A stretch of DNA of 64,000 nt, from assembly GCF_000016645.1 (NCBI RefSeq), contig NC_009441.1, positions 372,001 through 436,000 of the forward strand. The letters are read 5' to 3'. The first letter of the stretch is position 1; every line of letters begins with the position of its first letter. The DNA comes from Flavobacterium johnsoniae UW101. GTDB taxonomy: Bacteria > Bacteroidota > Bacteroidia > Flavobacteriales > Flavobacteriaceae. The notes below the pieces were generated by a model that was given only the letters and a program-made list of their open reading frames with translations, was not told the DNA's origin and did no database searches. The position numbers were made by a program, and so were the translations under genes. Positions 17,665 through 28,154 of this stretch are shown here, one piece after another.

Positions 17665-17694
17665 AAAAAAGCTTCACAGTTAAGTGAAGCTTTC
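17662..17694 (-). terminator. Intrinsic terminator of gltA
   Basis: Seven-bp perfect stem GCTTCAC/GTGAAGC (17671-17677 and 17684-17690) with a six-nt loop, extended by A/T pairs. On the minus strand it is followed by seven T. It starts only 10 nt after the citrate synthase stop. Confidence 0.88.
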
Positions 17695-17699
17695 GTTTT

Positions 17700-18977
17700 T
17701 TATTTATTAGACTTGAACTCTCTTAAAGGATGTCCAGTATAAATTTGTCTTGGCCTTCCAATTGGCTCTTTATTTTCACGCATTTCTTTCCATTGTGCGA
17801 TCCAGCCTGGTAATCTTCCGATAGCAAACATTACAGTAAACATATCTGTTGGAATTCCTAACGCTCTGTAGATAATTCCAGAGTAGAAATCAACGTTTGG
17901 ATATAAATTTCTTGATTTGAAGTAATCATCTTCAAGAGCTGCCTTTTCTAATTTTCTTGCAATATCTAAAATTGGATCTTCAACACCTAAAGTCTCTAAT
18001 ACTTCAGTTGCTGCTTTTTTGATGATTTTGGCTCTTGGATCAAAGTTTTTATAAACTCTGTGTCCGAATCCCATTAAACGGAATGGATCATTTTTATCTT
18101 TTGCTTTTGCTAAGAATTTATCAGTATCTCCACCGTCTTTATTAATTTCTTCTAACATTTCAAGTACCGCTTGGTTTGCACCACCATGAAGTGGTCCCCA
18201 TAAAGCAGAAACTCCTGCAGAAACTGAAGCAAATAAACCAGCATGAGAAGAACCTACCATTCTTACTGTCGAAGTAGAACAGTTTTGTTCATGATCTGCA
18301 TGAAGAATAAATAATTTATCTAAAGCATTAACAATAACCGGATTTGCTGCGTAAGGACCTGTTGGCAATTTAAACATTAATTGCATAAAGCTCTCAACAT
18401 ATCCTTTTGTATTATCGTAGTAGTTTAACGGATAACCCATAGATTTTCTATAAGTCCAAGTCGCAATCACAAGAAACTTTGCCATTGTTTTACAAATAGC
18501 TTCGTACATTTCTTTTTCATTATCAACATTTACCGCTTTTGGATTAAATGCTGTCAAAGCACTTGTTAAAGCAGATAAAACTCCCATTGGGTGGGCTGTT
18601 TTTGGAAAACCGTCAATAATATTTTTCATTTCTTCGTTTACCAAAGAATGTTTTCTAATATTATTTTCAAAATCTTCTAATTGTGCCGCAGTTGGCAATT
18701 CTCCAAAAATCAAAAGGTATGAAACTTCTAAGAAACTAGCTTTTTCTGCTAAATCTTCGATTGAATACCCTCTGTAGCGTAAAATTCCTTCTTCTCCATC
18801 CAAGAAAGTGATTTCACTTGTACAAGATCCTGAATTTTTATAACCCGGATCAATAGTAATAACACCTGTTAAATCACGTAATTTGTTAATATCGATAGCT
18901 GATTCGTTTTCGCTTCCTGTGATTACTGGAAGTTCAATCTTTTTACCATCTATTTCTAATGTAGCTATTTTTGACAT
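17700..18977 (-). CDS. gltA: Citrate synthase (type I, hexameric class)
   Basis: Condenses oxaloacetate and acetyl-CoA, the first step of the TCA cycle, in the cytoplasm. 425 residues from MSKIATLEIDGKK. Seen: an N-terminal beta-rich domain, the catalytic His region LWGPLHGGANQAVLEML, GFGHRVYKNFDPRA with the second His, and the catalytic Asp in NVDFYSGIIYRALGIP, ending in GRPRQIYTGHP. The start at 18977 is preferred over 19016 because of family alignment and because a -7 element at 19014-19021 would otherwise fall in the coding sequence. It is monocistronic by its own promoter and terminator. Confidence 0.96.
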   Translation of the reverse strand: MSKIATLEIDGKKIELPVITGSENESAIDINKLRDLTGVITIDPGYKNSGSCTSEITFLDGEEGILRYRGYSIEDLAEKASFLEVSYLLIFGELPTAAQLEDFENNIRKHSLVNEEMKNIIDGFPKTAHPMGVLSALTSALTAFNPKAVNVDNEKEMYEAICKTMAKFLVIATWTYRKSMGYPLNYYDNTKGYVESFMQLMFKLPTGPYAANPVIVNALDKLFILHADHEQNCSTSTVRMVGSSHAGLFASVSAGVSALWGPLHGGANQAVLEMLEEINKDGGDTDKFLAKAKDKNDPFRLMGFGHRVYKNFDPRAKIIKKAATEVLETLGVEDPILDIARKLEKAALEDDYFKSRNLYPNVDFYSGIIYRALGIPTDMFTVMFAIGRLPGWIAQWKEMRENKEPIGRPRQIYTGHPLREFKSNK

Positions 18978-19013
18978 AATATATTGGAAATAATTCTTTA
19001 AATAATAATTTAC

Positions 19014-19021
19014 CAAATCTA
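19014..19021 (-). promoter_or_regulatory. Promoter -7 element of gltA
   Basis: The minus strand reads TAGATTTG, a perfect TAnnTTTG match, 36 nt before the gltA ATG. The -33 region is a T-run rather than TTG. Confidence 0.5.
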
Positions 19022-19072
19022 ATGAATTTAAGACTAATTAAAAAAAGAATACTGCTATGAATTTGTTAAAAC

Positions 19073-19109
19073 TCCAAAAAAAAACCATTCGTTAGAAAAC
19101 GAATGGTTT
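19073..19109 (-). terminator. Intrinsic terminator of eno
   Basis: A 12-bp perfect stem (19082-19093 with 19098-19109, core CCATTCGTT) and a 4-nt loop. On the minus strand it is followed by a run of nine T. It lies 21 nt after the enolase stop. Confidence 0.92.
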
Positions 19110-19130
19110 ATCTTAATATAACTCTTATGA

Positions 19131-20435
<1,305 letters not shown>

Positions 20436-20525
20436 TTATTAATAGATTATAGATTTTTTTTCGAAATTATAAAAATATTTAATATTAAAAACGCTTTTTC
20501 TCTACTAAACACCTTTATTTATTAA

Positions 20526-21644
20526 CTACATCGTTTTAGACACAGCTAGTTTTATATTCTCAACAAATTGATCAAATAAATATGACGAATCGTGCGGTCC
20601 CGGACTTGCTTCTGGGTGATATTGCACTGAAAAACAATTCTTGTTTTTCATTCTCATACCTGCAACAGTATCATCATTTAAATGTATATGTGTAAGCTCT
20701 AATTCCGGATGACCTTCCAAAGCCTCTCTTTTTACAGCAAATCCATGATTTTGAGAAGTAATTTCACCTTTACCTGTTAAAAGATTTTTTACAGGGTGAT
20801 TAATACCTCTATGTCCCCCAAACATTTTATAAGTCTGTACTCCATTTGCCAAAGCAATAATTTGGTGTCCTAAACAAATTCCGAACAAAGGCCTGTCATC
20901 AGCAATGATTTTTTTAGCAACTTCAATTACTCCATGTAATGGATCCGGATCTCCAGGTCCATTCGATAAGAAAAATCCATCTGGATTAAATGAATTCAAA
21001 TCTTCGTAAGTAGCATCGTATGGAAAAACTTTAATATAACAGTCTCTCTTTGCAAAGTTTCTTAAAATGTTTTTCTTAATTCCTAGATCAAGTGCAGAAA
21101 TTCTATATGTTGCATTTTCGTCTCCAACAAAATATGGTTCTTTGGTAGAAACTTTTGAAGCTAATTCTAAACCTTCCATGTTTGGAACATTTGCTAATTC
21201 TTTTTTCAAATCCTCAATTGAAGTTCCATCTGTACAAATAACAGCATTCATTGCACCATTATCTCGGATATAACTAACAAGAGCTCTAGTATCTACATCT
21301 GAAATACAAATTAAATTTTGTTTAGCGAAATAATCTTCTAAACTTCCAGAAGCACCTACTCTTGAATAATTAAAACTAAAATTTTTACAAACTAAACCAG
21401 CAATCTTTACATCTTCTGATTCAACTTCAAGATCATTCACACCGTAATTACCAATGTGAGGGTTAGTAGTTACCATAATTTGTCCAAAATAAGAAGGATC
21501 TGTAAAAATCTCCTGATATCCTGTCATTCCAGTATTAAAACAAACTTCACCAAAAGTTTTACCGCTGATTCCGATAGATTTACCATGAAAAATAGTTCCA
21601 TCGCTTAGTAATAAAATGGCGCTTTGTCGTGTTGTGTATTTCAT
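20526..21644 (-). CDS. carA: Carbamoyl-phosphate synthase small subunit (glutamine amidotransferase)
   Basis: Hydrolyses glutamine and channels ammonia to CarB for carbamoyl phosphate (pyrimidine and arginine synthesis). 372 residues. Seen: the N-terminal CPSase small-chain domain (FGEVCFNTGMTGYQEIFTDPSY), the class I amidotransferase domain with nucleophile Cys in FGICLGHQIIAL (about residue 257), and the His/Glu pair in QYHPEASPGPHD near the C terminus. carB is not in the window. It is preceded by a good promoter (21713-21743). Confidence 0.97.
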   Translation of the reverse strand: MKYTTRQSAILLLSDGTIFHGKSIGISGKTFGEVCFNTGMTGYQEIFTDPSYFGQIMVTTNPHIGNYGVNDLEVESEDVKIAGLVCKNFSFNYSRVGASGSLEDYFAKQNLICISDVDTRALVSYIRDNGAMNAVICTDGTSIEDLKKELANVPNMEGLELASKVSTKEPYFVGDENATYRISALDLGIKKNILRNFAKRDCYIKVFPYDATYEDLNSFNPDGFFLSNGPGDPDPLHGVIEVAKKIIADDRPLFGICLGHQIIALANGVQTYKMFGGHRGINHPVKNLLTGKGEITSQNHGFAVKREALEGHPELELTHIHLNDDTVAGMRMKNKNCFSVQYHPEASPGPHDSSYLFDQFVENIKLAVSKTM

Positions 21645-21712
21645 TGTTTAATTTGTATTGTTTTTAATCGTATTATGAAACTTTTAGAGTTCCATTGTAA
21701 TTAGATATTTTG

Positions 21713-21743
21713 CAAATTTACTTCTTTAAAAGAGTGCTGCCAA
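21713..21743 (-). promoter_or_regulatory. Promoter of carA
   Basis: The minus strand reads TAAATTTG (plus 21713-21720) with TTG (plus 21741-21743) 20 nt upstream, matching the Bacteroidetes -33/-7 pattern. Predicted leader is about 65 nt. It lies between the rplQ terminator and carA, so carA is not part of the ribosomal transcript. Confidence 0.62.
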
Positions 21744-21818
21744 GATTTTTTAAAATTTTCATTCATAAAAATAAAACCTTGACAATGAAATAAGTTAAAT
21801 TTTACTCTTCTAAAAAAA

Positions 21819-21856
21819 TCAAAAAAAAAGGATAAACTAAAAATTAGCTTATCCTT
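21819..21856 (-). terminator. Intrinsic terminator at the end of the ribosomal protein operon
   Basis: AAGGATAA and CTAA (21828-21840) pair with TTAG and TTATCCTT (21844-21856), with one mismatch and a 3-nt AAA loop. On the minus strand the stem is followed by nine T. It lies 28 nt after rplQ. Confidence 0.9.
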
Positions 21857-21884
21857 GATTTCTATAGAATCATTACTTTCATAA

Positions 21885-22376
21885 TTATTCAGAAGCTTCA
21901 GTAGTCGATTCTGATTCAGCTGCAGGAGCTTCAGGAGCAGTACCTTCAGCTTTTTTAGCTTTACCACCACGACGGCTTTTAGCTTTTTTAACTTCTTTTT
22001 TACCTCCGTTGTAAAGTTCATTGAAATCTACAAGTTCGATCATCGCCATATCAGCGTTATCTCCCAAACGATTTCCAACTTTAATGATACGAGTGTATCC
22101 TCCTGGACGGTCTCCTACTTTAGCAGCTACATCTCTGAACAAATCAGTTACAGCATATTTGCTACGTAAGTATGCAAAAACAATACGACGATTGTGAGTC
22201 GTATCTTCTTTTGATTTTGTGATTAAAGGCTCAACAAATTGTTTAAGCGCTTTAGCTTTAGCAACAGTAGTATTAATACGTTTGTGCTCGATAAGAGAAC
22301 AAGCCATATTAGCTAACATAGCTTTTCTATGTCCAGTCTGTCTGCTTAAGTGATTGATTTTTTTTCCGTGTCTCAT
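21885..22376 (-). CDS. rplQ: 50S ribosomal protein L17
   Basis: Large-subunit protein near the tunnel exit. 163 residues: a normal core ([21 protein letters not shown], then [18 protein letters not shown] and [14 protein letters not shown]) of about 120 residues plus a C-terminal extension, first Lys/Arg-rich ([13 protein letters not shown]) then Ala/Glu/Pro-rich. Such tails occur in Bacteroidetes L17. It is last in the alpha operon, 36 nt after rpoA, with a small UUCG hairpin between and a strong terminator behind. Confidence 0.97.
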
Positions 22377-22394
22377 TGCTATTTTAAATTTAAC

Positions 22395-22406
22395 CCGCCG
22401 AAGCGG
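22395..22406 (-). other. UUCG tetraloop hairpin between rpoA and rplQ
   Basis: The minus strand reads CCGC-TTCG-GCGG, a four-bp GC stem closed by the very stable C(UUCG)G tetraloop, 6 nt after the rpoA stop and 18 nt before the rplQ ATG. No U-run follows. It could protect a processed 3' end or tune L17 translation; this is inference. Confidence 0.5.
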
Positions 22407-22412
22407 ATTGAA

Positions 22413-23405
22413 TTATTCTTTATCTAGTTTGTATTTAGCTAAATCCATTCCAAAAGTTAAATTCTTCACTGCAACAAGTTCATCAAGTTCAGTTAAAGAT
22501 TTTTTACCGAAATTACGGAATTTCATTAGGTCATTTTTATTGAACGATACTAAATCACCAAGTGTATCAACTTCAGCCGCTTTCAAGCAATTTAATGCTC
22601 TTACAGATAAATCCATATCAACAAGCTTAGTTTTAAGCAATTGTCTCATATGCAATGACTCTTCATCATACGATTCTGTTTGTGCAATTTCGTCAGCCTC
22701 AAGTGTAATTCTTTCATCAGAAAACAACATGAAATGGTGAATTAAAACTTTAGCAGCTTCAGTAAGAGCATCTTTTGGATTAATAGATCCATCAGTTTTG
22801 ATTTCAAAAACTAATTTTTCGTAATCTGTTTTTTGCTCTACACGGAAATTTTCGATTGCATATTTTACATTTTTTACCGGAGTAAAAATAGAATCTGTAA
22901 AAATCGTTCCAATTGCAGCATTCTGTTTTTTGTTCTCTTCAGCAGGAACGTATCCTCTACCTTTTTCGATTGTTAAATCGAAGTTCAATTTGATTTTAGA
23001 ATCTAAATTACAGATAACAAGGTCTGGATTCAAAACTTGAAAACCTGAGATAAATTTTTGAAAATCACCTGCTGTTAATTGATCTTTACCAGAAACAGAA
23101 ATAGTAACTGATTCATTATCGATATCTTCGATCTGACGTTTAAAACGTACTTGTTTTAGATTAAGGATAATTTCGGTAACATCTTCAACAACACCTGAAA
23201 TAGTAGAAAACTCATGATCTACACCTTCGATACGAACAGATGTAATTGCATAACCTTCTAACGCTGAAAGCAAAACTCTTCTAAGTGCATTACCAACTGT
23301 CAATCCGTAACCAGGTTCTAAAGGTCTAAATTCAAATTTACCTTCAAAATCGGTTGAATCGATCATGATAACTTTATCGGGCTTTTGAAAATTAAATATT
23401 GCCAT
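22413..23405 (-). CDS. rpoA: RNA polymerase subunit alpha
   Basis: Assembly platform of RNA polymerase; its C-terminal domain binds UP elements and activators. 330 residues. Seen: the N-terminal dimerisation domain ([26 protein letters not shown]), an acidic linker, and the alpha-CTD with helix-hairpin-helix [21 protein letters not shown] and [16 protein letters not shown]. It is encoded between rpsD (21 nt) and rplQ (36 nt), the standard alpha operon order. Confidence 0.98.
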   Translation of the reverse strand: MAIFNFQKPDKVIMIDSTDFEGKFEFRPLEPGYGLTVGNALRRVLLSALEGYAITSVRIEGVDHEFSTISGVVEDVTEIILNLKQVRFKRQIEDIDNESVTISVSGKDQLTAGDFQKFISGFQVLNPDLVICNLDSKIKLNFDLTIEKGRGYVPAEENKKQNAAIGTIFTDSIFTPVKNVKYAIENFRVEQKTDYEKLVFEIKTDGSINPKDALTEAAKVLIHHFMLFSDERITLEADEIAQTESYDEESLHMRQLLKTKLVDMDLSVRALNCLKAAEVDTLGDLVSFNKNDLMKFRNFGKKSLTELDELVAVKNLTFGMDLAKYKLDKE

Positions 23406-23426
23406 AAATTTCGACTAAGTCAATTA

Positions 23427-24032
23427 TTATTTGTTGTACAACTCTACGATTAATTGTTCTTTAATGTTTTCTGGAATTTGAAGTCTCGCAGGTACAGAAA
23501 CAAAAGTTCCTTCTTTAAGATCATTGTTCCAAGTAATCCATTCATAAACATGACTTGAATTTGATAAAGAACGCTCGATAGCTTCTAAAGATTTAGATTT
23601 TTCACGAACTGCAACTTTATCACCAGGTTTTAGGTGGTAAGAAGGAATGTTTACAACTTCTCCGTTTACAGTAATGTGTCTGTGAGATACAATTTGACGA
23701 GCACCTCTTCTAGATGGAGCAATTCCCATTCTAAAAACAACATTATCTAATCTTGCTTCACATAGTTGTAATAAAACTTCACCAGTTACACCTTTAGTAG
23801 CTGATGCTTTTTCGAATAAATTTCTGAATTGTTTTTCTAAAATTCCATAAGAATATTTAGCTTTTTGCTTTTCCATTAATTGAACAGCATATTCAGATTT
23901 TTTTCCTCTTTTCTTAGCCATCCCGTGTTGTCCAGGTGGGTAATTTCTTTTTTCGAAAGACTTATCATCTCCGAAGATTGCTTCGCCAAATTTACGAGCG
24001 ATTTTGGTTTTTGGACCAGTATATCTTGCCAT
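23427..24032 (-). CDS. rpsD: 30S ribosomal protein S4
   Basis: Primary 16S-binding assembly protein, also a translational autoregulator in many bacteria. 201 residues. Seen: the S4 N-terminal domain ([21 protein letters not shown]), YPPGQHG, and the S4 RNA-binding domain [31 protein letters not shown]. No N-terminal CxxC...C zinc motif is seen, so this is the zinc-free type. It is separated from rpsK by an unusually long 92-nt gap with a long hairpin, a likely S4 control site. Confidence 0.98.
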
Positions 24033-24046
24033 TTTAAAAAAATTTT

Positions 24047-24100
24047 AAGGTAGAGATTATGAATTCAGGTCTAATCCTCCGATAATCTATATTCTACCTT
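24047..24100 (-). promoter_or_regulatory. Candidate ribosomal-protein leader (S4 type) upstream of rpsD
   Basis: In the rpsK-rpsD gap, AAGGTAGA (24047-24054) pairs with TCTACCTT (24093-24100) and GATTAT (24055-24060) pairs with ATAATC (24082-24087), leaving a 5-nt bulge on one side and a 21-nt apical loop containing GGAGGATTAG on the minus strand. The hairpin sits 14 nt before the S4 ATG. All other gaps nearby are 2-36 nt. I recall S4-type leaders being predicted for Bacteroidetes but cannot verify the match. No U-run, so translational control is more likely. Confidence 0.6.
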
Positions 24101-24124
24101 GATTATACTATAAAAATAAAAAAA

Positions 24125-24508
24125 TTAAACTCTACGTCTTTTTGGAGGACGACATCCGTTGTGAGGCATTGGAGTAACATCAATAATTTCAGTAACTTCA
24201 ATTCCACCGTTATGAATAGAACGGATAGCAGACTCACGTCCGTTACCTGGTCCTTTTACATAAACTTTTACTTTTTTAAGTCCTGCCTCAAGAGCTACTT
24301 TGCTGCAATCTTCTGCTGCCATCTGAGCTGCGTACGGAGTATTCTTTTTAGAACCTCTGAAACCCATTTTACCAGCTGAAGACCAAGCAATAACTTCACC
24401 TTTCTTATTTGTCAAAGAAATGATAATATTGTTGAAAGTCGAAGAAATATGAGCTTCACCCGTTGATTCAACGATAACTTTACGTTTTTTTGCAGTTGCT
24501 TTAGCCAT
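24125..24508 (-). CDS. rpsK: 30S ribosomal protein S11
   Basis: Platform protein of the small subunit next to the mRNA exit. 127 residues. Seen: [49 protein letters not shown], and the C-terminal signature [18 protein letters not shown]. It lies 8 nt after rpsM; the conserved rpsM-rpsK-rpsD-rpoA-rplQ alpha operon order is intact. Confidence 0.98.
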
Positions 24509-24516
24509 ATTACTTA

Positions 24517-24891
24517 TTATTTAGTTGCTTTTTTCTTGTTAGCAACAGTTTTTCTTTTTCCTTTTCTTGTTCTAGAGTTGTTTTTAGTTCTTTGACCTCT
24601 TAATGGAAGACCAGATCTATGACGAATACCTCTATAACAACCAATATCCATTAAACGTTTGATGTTCAAAGAAACTTCAGAACGTAATTCTCCTTCAATT
24701 TTGTAAAATGAAACAGCATCACGAATCGCTCCGATCTCGTCATCATTCCAATCTTGAACTTTTTTATCCTGGCTAACTTGAGCTTTCTCTAAAATCTCAA
24801 TAGCTCTACTTTTTCCTAATCCGAAGATGTAGGTAAGTGCAATAACACCTCTTTTGTTTTTTGGGATATCTACCCCTGCTATTCTTGCCAT
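24517..24891 (-). CDS. rpsM: 30S ribosomal protein S13
   Basis: Head protein of the small subunit that contacts the P-site tRNA and L5. 124 residues. Seen: [25 protein letters not shown] with helix-hairpin-helix, and the C-terminal [22 protein letters not shown] tail. It starts 2 nt after rpmJ. Confidence 0.98.
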   Translation of the reverse strand: MARIAGVDIPKNKRGVIALTYIFGLGKSRAIEILEKAQVSQDKKVQDWNDDEIGAIRDAVSFYKIEGELRSEVSLNIKRLMDIGCYRGIRHRSGLPLRGQRTKNNSRTRKGKRKTVANKKKATK

Positions 24892-24893
24892 AA

Positions 24894-25010
24894 TTATCCT
24901 TGTCTTTGTTTAAATCTAGGATTCTTTTTGTTTATCACGTACAATCTTCCTTTTCTACGCACGATAATGCACTCGGCACTTCTCTTTTTTACTGATGCTC
25001 TAACTTTCAT
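24894..25010 (-). CDS. rpmJ: 50S ribosomal protein L36 (zinc-free type)
   Basis: A 38-residue large-subunit protein, read directly from the sequence: [14 protein letters not shown], then [17 protein letters not shown] and RFKQRQG. The usual C-x2-C...C...H zinc ligands are lost: only C14 remains, and the family's later Cys and His are replaced by Asn and Phe. It is therefore the zinc-independent form. It lies 12 nt after infA and 2 nt before rpsM, the standard place. Confidence 0.96.
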
Positions 25011-25022
25011 ACTGAATATCTT

Positions 25023-25238
25023 TTAATATCGATAAGTAATTCTTGCTTTTGACAAATCGTAAGGGCTCATTTCCAATTTCACTTTATCACCAGGTAATAA
25101 CTTGATATAATGCATTCGCATCTTTCCAGAAATATGAGCAATTACTATATGTCCATTTTCTAACTCCACACGGAACATAGCATTTGATAATGCTTCAATG
25201 ATTGATCCGTCTTGTTCTATTGCTGATTGTTTTGCCAT
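25023..25238 (-). CDS. infA: Translation initiation factor IF-1
   Basis: Binds the 30S A site during initiation. 71 residues with one OB-fold (S1-like) domain: [54 protein letters not shown] is essentially the canonical IF-1 sequence. It starts 8 nt after secY and is followed by rpmJ. Confidence 0.98.
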   Translation of the reverse strand: MAKQSAIEQDGSIIEALSNAMFRVELENGHIVIAHISGKMRMHYIKLLPGDKVKLEMSPYDLSKARITYRY

Positions 25239-25246
25239 AAATAATA

Positions 25247-26593
25247 TTAAGCTACTGCTTTTCTATTTTTACCAGTCTTCATTAAACCATCATAATGTTT
25301 GTTTAACAAGTATGAATTGATTTGTTGAATAGTGTCTATTGCAACCCCAACCATAATTATTAATGAGGTACCTCCAAAAAACATCGCCCAAGATTGTTGT
25401 ACATCCATAATACTTACAACAATAGCTGGGAACACAGCAATCAAAGCAAGGAATAAAGATCCTGGGAAAGTTATTAAAGACATCACTTTATCTAAGAAAT
25501 CTGAAGTTTCAGCTCCTGGACGAACTCCCGGAATAAAACCACCGCTTCTTTTTAAATCATCAGCCATTTTGTTAGTAGGTACAGTGATTGCAGTATAAAA
25601 GAATGTAAATACAATAATTAAAGTTGCAAAAACAAAATTATACCAGAAACCAAACATATTACTAAATGCACCAACAATTGATTGTGATGTATCTGACTTA
25701 GACAGTCCAGCTACAGCTGCAGGGATAAACATAATTGCCTGAGCAAAAATGATAGGCATAACTCCAGAAGCATTAAGCTTAAGAGGAATCCATTGTCTAT
25801 TACCACCTGCCAAATCTTGCTCGTAATCACCAGTTGTAGTACGACGAGCGTATTGAACCGGGATTCTACGTACTGCCATAGTAAGCAATACACAAGAAAT
25901 GATTACTAATAACCACACAATAATTTCAATAACTAACAACATTGGACCACCATTGTTATTGGTAACTCTCGTTGTAAACTCTTGAATAAAAGCTTGTGGT
26001 AAACGAGCTAAGATACCAACCATGATTAATAATGAAATTCCATTTCCAATACCTTTATCTGTAATTTTCTCACCAAGCCACATAGCAAAAATTGTACCTG
26101 TAACTAAAATGATAACTGACGAGAACAAAAATTCTGGTGAATTAAAGCCTAGTAGAAAAGCACTACCAGGCAATGTTCTGTATAAATTATAGATATAAGT
26201 TGGACCTTGAACCAGTGTAATAGCTATAGTCAACCAACGAGTGATTTGATTAATCTTTTTTCTACCACTTTCTCCATCGTTTTGAAGTTTTTGTAAATAA
26301 GGAATAGCAATTCCCATTAACTGAACAACAATAGATGCAGAAATATAAGGCATGATACCTAAAGCAAAAACTGAAGCTTTAGAGAAAGCACCCCCAGTAA
26401 ACATGTCTAGGATAGATCCTAAACCATTTTTAGTTTGTCCCGCTAAACCTGTTAATTGAGTTGCGTCAATTCCAGGAAGCGTAACGTGTGCACCAAAACG
26501 ATATACTAAAAGTAATCCTAATGTAATTAAGATTCTGTTTTTCAGTTCTTCGATTTTCCAAACATTACTTAGTGATTCAATAAATTTCTTCAT
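25247..26593 (-). CDS. secY: Protein translocase subunit SecY
   Basis: Central pore of the Sec translocon in the inner membrane. 448 residues with about ten membrane segments. Seen: the N-terminal IKNR-like [23 protein letters not shown], the plug/TM2a region [42 protein letters not shown], the cytoplasmic [10 protein letters not shown] loop, and the C-terminal [10 protein letters not shown] loop. It is encoded between rplO and infA as in most spc operons. Confidence 0.98.
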   Translation of the reverse strand: MKKFIESLSNVWKIEELKNRILITLGLLLVYRFGAHVTLPGIDATQLTGLAGQTKNGLGSILDMFTGGAFSKASVFALGIMPYISASIVVQLMGIAIPYLQKLQNDGESGRKKINQITRWLTIAITLVQGPTYIYNLYRTLPGSAFLLGFNSPEFLFSSVIILVTGTIFAMWLGEKITDKGIGNGISLLIMVGILARLPQAFIQEFTTRVTNNNGGPMLLVIEIIVWLLVIISCVLLTMAVRRIPVQYARRTTTGDYEQDLAGGNRQWIPLKLNASGVMPIIFAQAIMFIPAAVAGLSKSDTSQSIVGAFSNMFGFWYNFVFATLIIVFTFFYTAITVPTNKMADDLKRSGGFIPGVRPGAETSDFLDKVMSLITFPGSLFLALIAVFPAIVVSIMDVQQSWAMFFGGTSLIIMVGVAIDTIQQINSYLLNKHYDGLMKTGKNRKAVA

Positions 26594-26606
26594 CTTAATA
26601 GATAAG

Positions 26607-27059
26607 TTATATAGTTACAGCTTCACCACCAGCAGCTTCAATAGCAGCTTTTGCAGTAGCAGTAAATTTGTGGGCAGTTACTTTTAATTTTGCTTTCAAT
26701 TCACCTCTACCTAAAATCTTAACGATTTCATTTTTTGAAGCTAGACGATTAGCTACGAAATCTGTCATAGAAACAGAATCTGTAATCACACCATTGTCTA
26801 CTAATAATTGAAGCGTATCTAAATTAACACCTTCGTATTCTTTACGATTGATGTTTTTGAAACCAAACTTAGGAACACGTCTTTGAAGTGGCATTTGTCC
26901 ACCCTCAAAACCAATCTTTTTAGAATAACCAGAACGAGATTTAGCCCCTTTGTGACCTCTTGCAGCAGTGCCACCTTTTCCAGAACCTTCTCCTCTACCT
27001 ACTCTTTTATTTTGATTGTGCGTTGATCCTTCAGCAGGCTGTAAGTTACTTAAATTCAT
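26607..27059 (-). CDS. rplO: 50S ribosomal protein L15
   Basis: Late-assembly large-subunit protein. 150 residues. Seen: the Gly-rich N-terminal tail RVGRGEGSGKGGTAARGHKGAKSRSG, then GFEGGQMPLQRRVPKFGF, diagnostic of L15, and a C-terminal globular part. Placed between rpmD (11 nt) and secY (13 nt). Confidence 0.98.
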   Translation of the reverse strand: MNLSNLQPAEGSTHNQNKRVGRGEGSGKGGTAARGHKGAKSRSGYSKKIGFEGGQMPLQRRVPKFGFKNINRKEYEGVNLDTLQLLVDNGVITDSVSMTDFVANRLASKNEIVKILGRGELKAKLKVTAHKFTATAKAAIEAAGGEAVTI

Positions 27060-27070
27060 AACAGTATTTG

Positions 27071-27253
27071 TTATTTAGCTTCTTCTACAGAAACTAAGTG
27101 TTTAACTTTGTTTATCATCCCAAGGATAGCAGGATTTGACTCATGCTCCACAACTTGTCCTAATTTACGTAGACCTAAAGCTTCTAAACCTCTCTTTTGA
27201 GAAAGAGGACAGTTGATCTTGCTTCTTACTTGTTTTACTAATAATTTAGCCAT
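27071..27253 (-). CDS. rpmD: 50S ribosomal protein L30
   Basis: A 60-residue large-subunit protein with the ferredoxin-like L30 fold: [39 protein letters not shown]. Normal length for bacteria. Between rpsE and rplO, 11 nt from each. Confidence 0.97.
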
Positions 27254-27264
27254 AATTTCCTTGA

Positions 27265-27786
27265 TTAACCTTTAAAAACTTTTTCTAAAGAAACTCCTCT
27301 CTGTTTTGCAACAGTATGAGCGCTTCTCATTTGTAATAAAGCATCAAAAGTTGCTTTAACTACGTTATGAGGATTTGATGATCCTTGAGATTTAGATAAT
27401 ACGTCGTGAATACCTACTGATTCAAGAACTGAACGAACAGCTCCACCAGCAATAACTCCTGTACCATGAGAGGCAGGGATTAAGAATACACGCGCACCAC
27501 CAAATTTACCTTTTTGTTCGTGAGGAACAGATTGTCCGTTCAAAGGAATTCTAACTAAGTTTTTCTTAGCATCTTCTACTGCTTTCGCAATTGCTTCAGA
27601 AACGTCTTTAGATTTTCCTAATCCGTGACCAACTACTCCATTTTCATCACCTACAACTACAATAGCAGAAAAACCAAAAGCTCTACCTCCTTTTGTAACT
27701 TTAGTAACACGATTTACACTAACTAGACGATCTTTAAGTTCAAGACCACTAGGTTTTACCAATTCTACATTTTTGTATTTAGACAT
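27265..27786 (-). CDS. rpsE: 30S ribosomal protein S5
   Basis: Small-subunit protein at the mRNA entry tunnel that influences decoding accuracy. 173 residues. Seen: the double-stranded RNA-binding N-terminal domain ([42 protein letters not shown]) and the C-terminal domain with [21 protein letters not shown]. It lies 6 nt after rplR. Confidence 0.98.
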
Positions 27787-27792
27787 AATATA

Positions 27793-28143
27793 TTAGAATT
27801 TAAGTCCAGCGGCTCTTGCGCCTTCTGCTAATGATTTAATACGACCGTGATATAAATATCCACCTCTATCAAAAGTGATGGTATCTATCCCAGCTTTTAA
27901 CGCTTTCTCTGCAACTAGTTTTCCAACAGCGGCAGCGATTTCAACGTTAGTACCTTTTGCTATTTCTTTTTCTCTTGAAGATGCAGCTAATATAGTAACT
28001 CCATTTACATCATCAATAAGTTGAGCGTAAATTTCTTTGTTACTTCTAAATACAGACAATCTTGGCTTAGCAGCAGAACCACTAATCGTTTTTCTAATTC
28101 TGAATTTAATTCTCTGTCTTCTTTCAGATTTTGTTAATGACAT
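27793..28143 (-). CDS. rplR: 50S ribosomal protein L18
   Basis: 5S rRNA-binding protein of the central protuberance. 116 residues. Seen: [31 protein letters not shown] and the C-terminal [26 protein letters not shown] signature. Within the spc operon, 11 nt after rplF. Confidence 0.98.
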
Positions 28144-28154
28144 AATCTTATATT

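Noticed and set aside
21701..22021. ORF on the minus strand over the rplQ end and terminator
   Set aside because: It overlaps the L17 tail in another frame and runs through the terminator hairpin; Lys/Leu repeats come from the Ala/Lys-rich tail read out of frame.
22354..22740. Plus-strand ORF antisense to rpoA
   Set aside because: A shadow of rpoA; Ser/Lys-rich with no independent support.
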